Part shown: positions 56,591-64,000 of the stretch, in pieces
How positions within the stretch are numbered: position 1 is the first letter of the stretch
Layout of the letters: the number at the start of each line of letters is the position of its first letter
Assembly (NCBI RefSeq): GCF_050434925.1
Contig: NZ_JBNDJK010000001.1
Location: 7,998,001-8,062,000, forward strand
Length of the DNA stretch: 64,000 nt
Reading direction: 5' to 3'
From: Inquilinus ginsengisoli_B
GTDB lineage: Bacteria > Pseudomonadota > Alphaproteobacteria > DSM-16000 > Inquilinaceae
Notes under the pieces: model-generated
The model's database searches: none
What the model was told of the DNA's origin: nothing
Seen by the model: the letters and a program-made list of their open reading frames with translations, nothing else
Made by a program: the position numbers and the translations under genes

Positions 56591-57406
56591 ATGAATGCAT
56601 ATTCGGGAAAGACCGCGATCGTGACCGGGGCTTCCTCCGGCATCGGTCGCATCATCGCCGAGGCCTTGGCACAGGCTGGATTCACCGTGTTCGGGACAAG
56701 CCGCCGGACGGCCGGCAATGGCCCGGCCGGCGTGTCCATGCTGGCCTGCGACGTGACCGACGATGAATCCGTCGCCACCCTCGTCTCGGCCGTGCTCTCG
56801 CAGACCGGCCGGATCGACCTTCTGGTCAACAACGCCGGCGTCGGACTGGTCGGTGGGGCCGAGGAATCCTCCATCGCCCAGGTCCGCGCCCTGTTCGACG
56901 TCAACCTGTTCGGCACCATCCGCATGACCAACGCGGTGCTGCCGCCGATGCGGCGCCGCGGCGAAGGGCGCATCGTCAATATCGGCTCGATTCTGGGGCT
57001 GATCCCCGCGCCGTATTCCGCCCATTATTCGGCGGCCAAGCACGCGCTCGAAGGCTATTCGGAATCGCTCGACCACGAAGTGCGCGCCTTCGGCATCCGC
57101 GTCTCGCTGATCGAGCCGGGCAACACCCGCAGCGGCTTCGAGCAGAACGGCCTCGAGCCTGATGCCGTGCTGGCGGAGTATGACCGGGCCCGGGCCGGCG
57201 CCGCGGCGGTGATGAAGGACATGGTGAGCACAGGCGACGACCCGAAGGTCGTGGCCGACGCGGTGCTGAAGGCCGTGGCCGATGCGCGCCCGCGGCGGCG
57301 TTATACCGCCGGCAAAAGGGCGCGGCAGGTCAGCCTGCTGCGCCGGTTTGTGCCCGCGGAGATGTTCGACAAGAGCCTGCGCCAGCAGATGCGGCTGCCG
57401 GTCTAA
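56591..57406 (+). CDS. SDR family oxidoreductase
   Basis: A 271-residue short-chain dehydrogenase. The cofactor motif is AIVTGASSGIGRIIAEALAQ, an Arg pair in TSRRTAG suggests NADPH, NNAG is in LVNNAGVGLVGGAEESS, and the catalytic residues lie in NIGSILGLIPAPYSAHYSAAKHALEG (Ser, Tyr, Lys). The C-terminal third (YTAGKRARQVSLLRRFVPAE) is typical of the 17-beta-hydroxysteroid/retinol dehydrogenase-like classical SDRs. It is first in a pair with the quinone oxidoreductase-type gene and is divergent from a TetR gene that probably controls it. Likely a detoxification or redox function; substrate unknown. Confidence 0.88.
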   Translation: MNAYSGKTAIVTGASSGIGRIIAEALAQAGFTVFGTSRRTAGNGPAGVSMLACDVTDDESVATLVSAVLSQTGRIDLLVNNAGVGLVGGAEESSIAQVRALFDVNLFGTIRMTNAVLPPMRRRGEGRIVNIGSILGLIPAPYSAHYSAAKHALEGYSESLDHEVRAFGIRVSLIEPGNTRSGFEQNGLEPDAVLAEYDRARAGAAAVMKDMVSTGDDPKVVADAVLKAVADARPRRRYTAGKRARQVSLLRRFVPAEMFDKSLRQQMRLPV

Positions 57407-57470
57407 ACCCTTTGCGGCCGAAGCGCGAAGGCTTCGCCGCATCATTCGAGAACGGCAGGGAGACAGTGTC

Positions 57471-58472
57471 ATGAAGGCGTTCATCGTCGATCGCTACGGC
57501 CGGGCGGAGAACGTGCGGGCCGGCGAGATGCCGGAGCCGGAGCTGCGCGACGACGACGTGCTGGTCCAGGTCCACGCCGCCGGCGTGAACGCCTTGGACA
57601 ACAAGATCAGATCCGGCGAGTTCAAGCTGCTCCTGCCGTTCCGCCTGCCGCTGATCCTGGGCAACGACGTGGCCGGAATCGTGGTGCGGGCTGGATCCCG
57701 GGTGCGGCGCTTCAAGGTCGGCGACGAGGTCTATGCCCGGCCGCATCACAACCGGATCGGCACCTTCGCGGAATTGATCGCGATGAACGAAGCCGACGTG
57801 GCGCTCAAGCCGAAAACCCTCACCATGGAGGAAGCGGCCTCGATCCCCCTCGTCGGCCTGACCGCCTGGCAGGCCTTGATCGACAGAGCCGGGCTGAAGC
57901 AGGGGCAGAAGGTCCTGATCCACGCCGGCTCCGGCGGCGTGGGCACCTTCGCCATCCAGCTGGCCAAGCATGTCGGCGCGACCGTGGCGACGACGGCGAG
58001 TGCCGCGACAGCCGATCTGGTGAGAAGGCTCGGCGCCGATATCGTCATCGACTACCGGAAGGACGACTTCGCCAGGACCCTGAGGGATTTCGATGTCGTG
58101 CTCGACACCCAGGGCGGAGCGGTTCTTGAGAAATCCCTGCAGGTGCTGAAGCCCGGCGGCAAGGTGATCGGTCTCGCCGGCCCGCCCGACCCGGAGTTTG
58201 CGAGATCCATCGGAGCGAACCCGCTCATCGGGCTGGCGATCCGCTTCCTGAGCCGCAGGATCAGGAAGGAGGCACGGCGCCGCCACCTCAGCTATTCGTT
58301 CCTGTTCATGCGGGCCGACGGAGACCAGCTGCGCGAGATCGCCGCCCTCATCGAGTCCGGTATCATCCGCCCGGTCGTGGATCGGGTCTTTCCGTTCGAA
58401 GCGACCAAAGAGGCCCTGGCCTATGTCGAAACCGGCCGGGCAAAGGGCAAGGTCGTGATCAAGGTGCGGTAG
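57471..58472 (+). CDS. NADP-dependent oxidoreductase, quinone oxidoreductase type (MDR)
   Basis: A 333-residue zinc-free MDR enzyme. It begins MKAFIVDRYGRAENVRAGEM and has VLVQVHAAGVNALDNKIRSG, the nucleotide-binding VLIHAGSGGVGTFAIQLAKH and AYVETGRAKGKVVIKVR at the end. The AxxGGVG-type loop and lack of zinc-binding Cys in the N-terminal domain mark quinone reductase/enoyl reductase-like proteins that reduce quinones or activated alkenes with NADPH. ATG 57471 has GCAGGGAGA upstream. It follows the SDR gene by 64 bases in the same direction and is probably under the same TetR control. Confidence 0.9.
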   Translation: MKAFIVDRYGRAENVRAGEMPEPELRDDDVLVQVHAAGVNALDNKIRSGEFKLLLPFRLPLILGNDVAGIVVRAGSRVRRFKVGDEVYARPHHNRIGTFAELIAMNEADVALKPKTLTMEEAASIPLVGLTAWQALIDRAGLKQGQKVLIHAGSGGVGTFAIQLAKHVGATVATTASAATADLVRRLGADIVIDYRKDDFARTLRDFDVVLDTQGGAVLEKSLQVLKPGGKVIGLAGPPDPEFARSIGANPLIGLAIRFLSRRIRKEARRRHLSYSFLFMRADGDQLREIAALIESGIIRPVVDRVFPFEATKEALAYVETGRAKGKVVIKVR

Positions 58473-58560
58473 GGAGACGACCTCCGCCCATCGTCGGCAT
58501 CGCGGCCGCCGGTTCACGATCCCGCATCGACTCACCCCCGGCATCGGGTATGGTCGCGCC

Positions 58561-59483
<923 letters not shown>

Positions 59484-59487
<4 letters not shown>

Positions 59488-60245
59488 ACCTCTACGCGAT
59501 CCGCGCGATCTATATGTCCGAGATGGCGCGCACCGGGCGCACCTTGATGCAGAGCATCCTGTCGCCGGTGATCTCGACCTCGCTGTACTTCGTCGTCTTC
59601 GGCGCGGCGCTGGGCTCGCGCATCGAGCAGATCGACGGGGTCGGCTACGGCGCCTTCATCGTGCCCGGCCTGATCATGCTGTCGCTGCTGACGCAGAGCA
59701 TCTCGAACGCATCGATGGGCATCTATTTCCCGAAATTCATCGGCACGATCTACGAGCTGCTGTCGGCGCCGGTCTCCTATCTCGAGATCGTCGTCGCCTA
59801 TGTCGGGGCGGCCGCCACCAAGTCGATCATCCTCGGCGCCATCATCCTGGCGACGGCCGGGCTGTTCGTGCCGCTGCAGATCCTCCACCCGTTCTGGATG
59901 CTGCTGTTCCTGGTGCTCACCGCCGTCACCTTCAGCCTGTTCGGCTTCATCATCGGCATCTGGGCCGACGGGTTCGAGAAGCTCCAGGTGATCCCGCTGC
60001 TGATCATCACGCCGCTGACCTTCCTGGGCGGCAGCTTCTACTCGATCTCGATGCTGCCGCCCTTCTGGCAGACCGCGGCCCTGTTCAACCCCGTGGTGTA
60101 CCTGGTCAGCGGCTTCCGCTGGAGCTTCTACGGGATCGCCGACGTCAACGTCGCGGTGAGCCTGGGCATGACCATGGGCTTTCTGGCGATCTGCCTGGCC
60201 ATCGTGGCCTGGATCTTCAGGACCGGGTATCGGCTGAAGTCCTGA
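59484..60245 (+). CDS. ABC-2 type transporter permease (YadH-like)
   Basis: A 253-residue membrane protein with six helices. It starts MNLYAIRAIYMSEMARTGRT and has LMQSILSPVISTSLYFVVFG, GYGAFIVPGLIMLSLLTQSI, FIGTIYELLSAPVSYLEIVV (the ABC-2 signature region), IIGIWADGFEKLQVIPLLII and PLTFLGGSFYSISMLPPFWQ. This is the ABC-2/YadH fold, close to the 256-residue E. coli protein. It overlaps the ATPase by four bases. The cargo of YadGH-type exporters is not known; lipid or glycan precursors have been suggested for relatives. Confidence 0.9.
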
Positions 60246-60359
60246 GCGCAGGCCCGTCGACGGCAATGCCGCCATGCCTTAATTCGGGTTAACATATCCG
60301 GGGACGATGGCAGGTTGGCCGGAATCGGGCCAGGTAGGCCCGCGACGGAAGGATTCGCC

Positions 60360-60557
60360 ATGCCTGTGCGTTCACGGCGGCCCGTATTGTGGCTGCTGCT
60401 CCTGCCCTACCTCGGGCTCCTGTGGGTGCCGTTCTACAATGCGCGGGAGCCGGAGATCCTGGGCTTCCCGTTCTTCTACTGGTACCAGTTCGCCTGGGTG
60501 CCGCTGACCGCGCTGATCATCTGGATCGCCTATCGGAGCGTGCGTCATGACGACTGA
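60360..60557 (+). CDS. DUF3311 small membrane protein, MctP partner
   Basis: A 65-residue protein with two transmembrane helices, VLWLLLLPYLGLLWVPFYNA and FYWYQFAWVPLTALIIWIAY. P-F-YN and FPFFYWYQ are the DUF3311 signature. Such small proteins are encoded next to sodium:solute symporters of the MctP/ActP kind and are thought to be accessory subunits. ATG 60360 has GGAAGGATT upstream; a longer form from 60315 has no support. It overlaps the MctP gene by 11 bases (60547-60557), so the two are translated together. Confidence 0.85.
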   Translation: MPVRSRRPVLWLLLLPYLGLLWVPFYNAREPEILGFPFFYWYQFAWVPLTALIIWIAYRSVRHDD

Positions 60558-62023
60558 GCTGGACGTCGTCGCGCTCTCGGTCTTCGCCTTCTTTTTCATC
60601 CTGGTCACCGTCATGGGCTTCATGGCCGCCCGCTGGAAGCGCGGCGAGACGCTGGCCCATATCGACGAATGGGGGCTGGGCGGCCGCAAGTTCGGCACCT
60701 GGGTCACCTGGTTCCTGGTCGGCGGCGATTTCTACACCGCCTACACCGTGATCGCGGTGCCGGCGCTGGTCTACGCCGTCGGCGCCTACGGCTTCTTCGC
60801 CCTGCCCTACACCATCATCGTCTATCCCTTCGTCTTCCTGGTGATGCCGAAGCTGTGGAAGCGGGCGAAGGAGCATGGCTACGTCACCGCCGGCGACGTG
60901 GTGTTCGGCCAGTACGGCTCGCGCGGGCTGGAGCTGGCGGTCGCCATCACCGGCGTCCTCGCCGTGATGCCCTACATCGCGCTGCAGCTGGTCGGCATGG
61001 CCGCGGTGATCAAGGCGCTGGGGCTGACCGGCGAGCTGCCGCTGGCGATCGCCTTCGTCATCCTGGCGCTCTACACCTATTCCGCGGGCTTGCGGGCGCC
61101 GGCCCTGATCGCCTTCGTCAAGGACATCATGATCTACATCGCGGTGCTGGCCGCGGTGGCGCTGATCCCGTGGGAGCTGGGCGGCTACGGCGCCGTGTTC
61201 CAGGCGGCCGACGACGCCTTCAAGGCCAAGGGCGCGGGCGGCCTGCTGCTGGGCGACAGCCAGATGGTGGCCTATGCCACGCTGGCCTTCGGCTCGGCGT
61301 TGGCCGCCTTCATGTATCCGCACACCCTGACCGGCATCTTCGCCTCGGCCAGCGCCAACACCATCCGCAAGAACGCGGCCCTGCTGCCGGCCTATACCCT
61401 GCTGCTCGGCCTCCTGGCCCTGCTCGGCTATATGGGCCATGCCGCGCATCTCAACGTCGCCAGCCCGAACGACGTGGTGCCGGCCCTGTTTCCAGACGCT
61501 GTTCCCGAGCTGGTTCGCCGGCTTCGCCTTCGCCGCCATCGCCATCGGCGCCCTGGTGCCGGCGGCGGTGATGAGCATCGGCGCCGCCAACCTGTTCACC
61601 CGCAACTTCTGGAAGGCCTATGTCGACCCCGGCATCAGCCATGCCGGCGAGGCTCAGGTGGCCAAGCTCACCTCGCTGGTGGTCAAGGTCGGCGCCCTGT
61701 TGGTGATCGTGTTCCTGCCGACCCAGTTCGCGCTGGACCTGCAGTTGCTGGGCGGCGTCTGGATCCTGCAGACCCTGCCGGCGCTGGTGTTCGGCCTCTA
61801 TGTCGGCTGGTTCCGGGCGCCGGCGCTGCTGGCCGGCTGGGCCGTCGGCTTCTTCGGCGGCAGCTGGATCGTCTGGCAGGACGGACTGAAGCCGCTGCAC
61901 GCGCTGAGCTTCGGCGGCAGCACGGTCACGGTCTATGCCGGGCTGCTGGCGCTGGCCGCCAACATCGTGGTCGCGGTGGTGGTCAACCTGGCCGTGGCGC
62001 CGCGAGTGGCGCGGACAGCCTGA
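60547..62023 (+). pseudogene. mctP: Monocarboxylate permease MctP-like sodium:solute symporter, frameshifted
   Basis: The first frame encodes 13-helix symporter sequence: MTTELDVVALSVFAFFFILV, EWGLGGRKFGTWVTWFLVGG, FYTAYTVIAVPALVYAVGAY and YPHTLTGIFASASANTIRKN. At 61489-61491 one T is in excess; the expected FQTLFPSWFAGFAFAAIAIG and ALVPAAVMSIGAANLFTRNF continue in another frame to the stop at 62023. Repaired, the protein would be about 490 residues, the normal MctP length, and import lactate, pyruvate, alanine or similar monocarboxylates. As read, translation runs past the junction into unrelated sequence. The partner DUF3311 gene is intact. A sequencing error in TTT is quite possible. Confidence 0.85.
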
Positions 62024-62041
62024 TCGTCGGGCGGGGCAGGG

Positions 62042-62545
62042 TTACTCGGCCTTGCTCCGCCCCCGCGGACGGATGGCTTCGGCCACCGACACCTTGGTGC
62101 GGCCGAGCAGATCCATCAGGTGCTCGATCTCGCCGGTGCCAAGGCCCGCCGTCATCTCCGCCACCCAGTCGCCATGCGCCGCGGCCATGGCGGCGAACTG
62201 GCGCTCGCCCTCCTCGGTCAGGCGGATGACGTGCTTGCGCCGGTCCGCCGGCGACTGTTCGCGCGCCACCAGCCCGCCCTCGACCAGCCGCTCGACCAGC
62301 CCGGTCATGTTGCCGTTCGAGACCATCAGCCGCTGGCTCAGCTCGCCCAAGGTCAGCCCCTGGCGCATCTTGTACAGCTGCGCCATCAGGTCGAAGCGTG
62401 GCAGGGTGGTGTCGAAGCTCTCGGCCAGGCGGCGGCGGACCTCGCGCTCGATCATGGTGGTGCAGGTCAAGAGCCGCAGCCACAGCCGCAGCTCGACGCG
62501 ATGGTCCTTGGGCCGGTCGGTGACCGCGGTCTCGGCATCGATCAT
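62042..62545 (-). CDS. MarR family transcriptional regulator
   Basis: A 167-residue winged-helix repressor. Helices and the wing read FDLMAQLYKMRQGLTLGELS, QRLMVSNGNMTGLVERLVEG and QSPADRRKHVIRLTEEGERQ (the DRR wing), with dimer helices at each end. The NGNMTGLVERLV recognition helix occurs in MarR regulators of aromatic acid-CoA pathways. It is divergent from the dienelactone hydrolase fusion; CTTTAAGTTTAAAC (62587-62600) in the gap resembles the box before the aromatic-CoA operon at 44284-44297. It is therefore the likely regulator of that operon as well, probably relieved by an aryl-CoA. Confidence 0.9.
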   Translation of the reverse strand: MIDAETAVTDRPKDHRVELRLWLRLLTCTTMIEREVRRRLAESFDTTLPRFDLMAQLYKMRQGLTLGELSQRLMVSNGNMTGLVERLVEGGLVAREQSPADRRKHVIRLTEEGERQFAAMAAAHGDWVAEMTAGLGTGEIEHLMDLLGRTKVSVAEAIRPRGRSKAE

Positions 62546-62586
62546 TCTGCGTCAGTCCTGCACACGGCCGTTGGCCACCCGATCTG

Positions 62587-62601
62587 CTTTAAGTTTAAAC
62601 T
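62587..62601. promoter_or_regulatory. Candidate MarR box between MarR and DLH genes
   Basis: CTTTAAGTTTAAACT contains the 10-base palindrome AGTTTAAACT (62592-62601). It lies 41 bases from the MarR start and 58 from the hydrolase start. It shares 11 of 14 bases with CTTTAAGCTTGAAG (44284-44297) in front of the aromatic-CoA operon. Confidence 0.62.
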
Positions 62602-62659
62602 ATAGCCGCGGACGGCGCCCCGAAGAAGGGTGCCGCGCAGGAGCCAGCGGAGATCAGCG

Positions 62660-63901
62660 ATGACCAGCAGGTGGGTCGATATCACGGCCGATGACGACGG
62701 CCGGTTCCAGGGCTATCTCGCGGTGCCGGCGAGCGGTTCCGGCCCCGGCATCCTGCTGCTGCAGGAGATCTTCGGCGTCAACGCGCATCTGCGGGCCGTC
62801 GCCGACCTCTATGCCGAGGAAGGCTATGTCGTGCTGGCGCCGGATCTGTTCTGGCGGCTGGAGCCCAGGGTCGACCTCGGCTATGGCGAGGCCGACGTGG
62901 CCCGCGCCCGCGACCTGCTGGGCCGCCTCGACATCGACCTCGCCGTGGCCGATTGCGGCGCCGCCCTGACGACGCTGCGGCGGCTGCCGGAATGCCGCGG
63001 CAAGATCGGCGCGCTGGGCTTCTGCCTGGGCGGGCGCCTGGCCTATCTGGCCGCCGCGCGCCACCATGTCGACGCCGCGGTCAGCTACTACGGCACCGGG
63101 CTGGAACCGCTGCTGGGCGAGGCCGGCGCGATCCGCTGCCCGATGGTGTTCCATTGCGCGGAGAAGGACCGCCACCTGCCGCCGCCGGTGCGGGAGGCGA
63201 TCGCCGACGCCTTCGCTGGACGCGACGACGTGCGGATCTTCGTCTATCCCGGCGCCGACCACGGCTTCAACGTGCCGGCCCGGGCGGCCTACGACAAGCC
63301 GGCCTCGCTGATGGCCCATTCCCGCAGCCTGGCCGTGTTCCGCGCCGCCCTGGGGCCGCGTTACGACCTGCCGGCGCTGTGGGATCGGCACACCGAGCTG
63401 GAATTCGCCACCCGCGATGCCCGCGCCACCATGGCGACGATGGTGGCCGAGCCCTATGTCAACCACATCCCGACCATGACCGGCGGCGTCGGCCAGGACG
63501 ACCTGCACCGCTTCTACGCCAACCACTTCATTCCGAAGACGCCGGCCGACACGAAGCTGATCCCGATCAGCCGCACCGTCGGCGTCGACCGACTGGTCGA
63601 CGAGATGCTGTTCTGCTTCACCCATGACGTCGAGATCGACTGGATGCTGCCCGGCATCCCGCCCACCGGCCGTTATGTCGAGATCCCGCTGGTCGCGATC
63701 GTCCGCTTCCGCGGCGACAAGCTGTACAACGAGCACATCTACTGGGACCAAGCCTCGGTGCTGGTGCAGATCGGCCTCCTGGATCCGAAGGGGTTGCCGG
63801 TGGCGGGGGCCGAGACGGCGAGGAAGCTGGTCGATGAAAGCCTGCCCTCCAACACCCTGATGGCCCGCTGGGCGGACAGCGCAGCGCAGCGGAACGCCTA
63901 G
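62660..63901 (+). CDS. Dienelactone hydrolase fused to an NTF2/SnoaL-like domain
   Basis: A 413-residue two-domain protein. Residues 1-235 are a dienelactone hydrolase: GILLLQEIFGVNAHLRAVAD, the nucleophile Cys in GALGFCLGGRLAYLAAAR, the acid region CPMVFHCAEKDRHLPPPVRE and the His in VYPGADHGFNVPARAAYDKP. Residues ~245-405 are an NTF2-like (ester-cyclase/SnoaL) fold with TELEFATRDARATMATMVAE, FYANHFIPKTPADTKLIPIS and VEIPLVAIVRFRGDKLYNEH. DLH opens lactone rings in aromatic catabolism; the fused domain may bind or cyclise the product. ATG 62660 has GCGGAGATC upstream. Divergence from MarR links it to the same aromatic pathway. Confidence 0.87.
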   Translation: MTSRWVDITADDDGRFQGYLAVPASGSGPGILLLQEIFGVNAHLRAVADLYAEEGYVVLAPDLFWRLEPRVDLGYGEADVARARDLLGRLDIDLAVADCGAALTTLRRLPECRGKIGALGFCLGGRLAYLAAARHHVDAAVSYYGTGLEPLLGEAGAIRCPMVFHCAEKDRHLPPPVREAIADAFAGRDDVRIFVYPGADHGFNVPARAAYDKPASLMAHSRSLAVFRAALGPRYDLPALWDRHTELEFATRDARATMATMVAEPYVNHIPTMTGGVGQDDLHRFYANHFIPKTPADTKLIPISRTVGVDRLVDEMLFCFTHDVEIDWMLPGIPPTGRYVEIPLVAIVRFRGDKLYNEHIYWDQASVLVQIGLLDPKGLPVAGAETARKLVDESLPSNTLMARWADSAAQRNA

Positions 63902-63911
63902 GCAAAAATCG

Positions 63912-63954
63912 ACCGGCCCCGGAACAATCGGGCATCGACAGCGGGGCCGGTTTC
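63912..63954 (+). terminator. Rho-independent-like terminator after the DLH fusion
   Basis: ACCGGCCCCG (63912-63921) and CGGGGCCGGT (63942-63951) form a perfect ten-pair stem around a 20-base loop, followed by TTTCG and preceded by AAAAAT on the other strand, so it may work in both directions. It begins ten bases after the hydrolase stop codon. Confidence 0.7.
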
Positions 63955-64000
63955 GATAAGGATAAGGGTGAACAGGGGGATTTCCGGCACCGCCATTTGA

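Overview
The window is about 70% G+C and carries tightly packed genes with frequent ATGA stop/start overlaps. Gene content (BCAA-type and PotD-type ABC importers, a fold-III ornithine decarboxylase, an MctP/DUF3311 pair, a salicylyl/aminobenzoyl-CoA-type cluster, several TetR/MarR/MocR regulators) fits a free-living or rhizosphere alphaproteobacterium, probably in the Rhodospirillales/Azospirillales range. The genus is not provable from the sequence. No rRNA, tRNA or CRISPR array was found.

Layout. 1-256 is the start of a 2-hydroxyacid dehydrogenase. 396-5052 is a compact cluster of CDP-alcohol phosphatidyltransferase, FkbM-type methyltransferase and RibD-like reductase on the plus strand, facing GT4 glycosyltransferase, QueD/PTPS-like protein and MDR dehydrogenase on the minus strand. 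Its QueD-like and MDR members have lost canonical catalytic or metal residues, so it is the best candidate for an undescribed pathway. 5.2-8.5 kb holds xylulokinase, a small DUF7336-like protein, and EamA and LysE exporters. 8.7-10.6 kb is a group II intron on the minus strand. 10.7-13.4 kb has a BCAA-type binding protein and a divergent TetR / secreted RidA-like pair with a double palindromic operator. 13.5-14.95 kb is degraded mobile DNA: a frameshifted phage terminase remnant abutting a broken REP-associated (RAYT) transposase.

15-31 kb is metabolic core: a class A PBP, ornithine decarboxylase with a long leader, GNAT, TrmH-type RNA methyltransferase, RidA, a four-gene ABC importer, a DHDPS-like aldolase, 4-alpha-glucanotransferase, an internally duplicated hypothetical protein and a DJ-1/PfpI protein. 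31.1-34.9 kb is a ThDP decarboxylase plus MFS transporter, with a divergent TetR gene and twin perfect operators. 35-38.8 kb holds DinB, DCC, DUF4166 and alpha/beta hydrolase genes. 38.8-44.3 kb is an aromatic-CoA operon (SDR, enoyl-CoA hydratase, acyl-CoA dehydrogenase, aryl-CoA ligase, thioesterase, RidA) resembling 2-aminobenzoyl-CoA/salicylyl-CoA clusters but lacking the flavin hydroxylase. A near-identical MarR-like box upstream of this operon and in front of the MarR gene at 62.0-62.5 kb suggests one regulator controls both.

44.4-48.1 kb has a frameshifted TetR gene beside a MacAB/Lol-like efflux operon whose operator is intact. 48.1-51.3 kb has azoreductase, a MocR regulator with repeated operator motifs, an AhpD-like protein and a Gdx/SugE exporter. 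51.6-55.9 kb is a two-gene secreted glycan-degrading operon (BNR/GH74-like plus GH5). 55.9-60.2 kb has TetR/SDR/quinone oxidoreductase and a YadGH-type ABC transporter. 60.4-62.0 kb is DUF3311 plus a frameshifted MctP. The window ends with a divergent MarR / dienelactone hydrolase-NTF2 fusion pair and a terminator. Four single-base frameshifts occur in the window; they are either real decay or sequencing errors, and this cannot be decided from the sequence. At least three families of dispersed palindromic repeats sit in the gaps.
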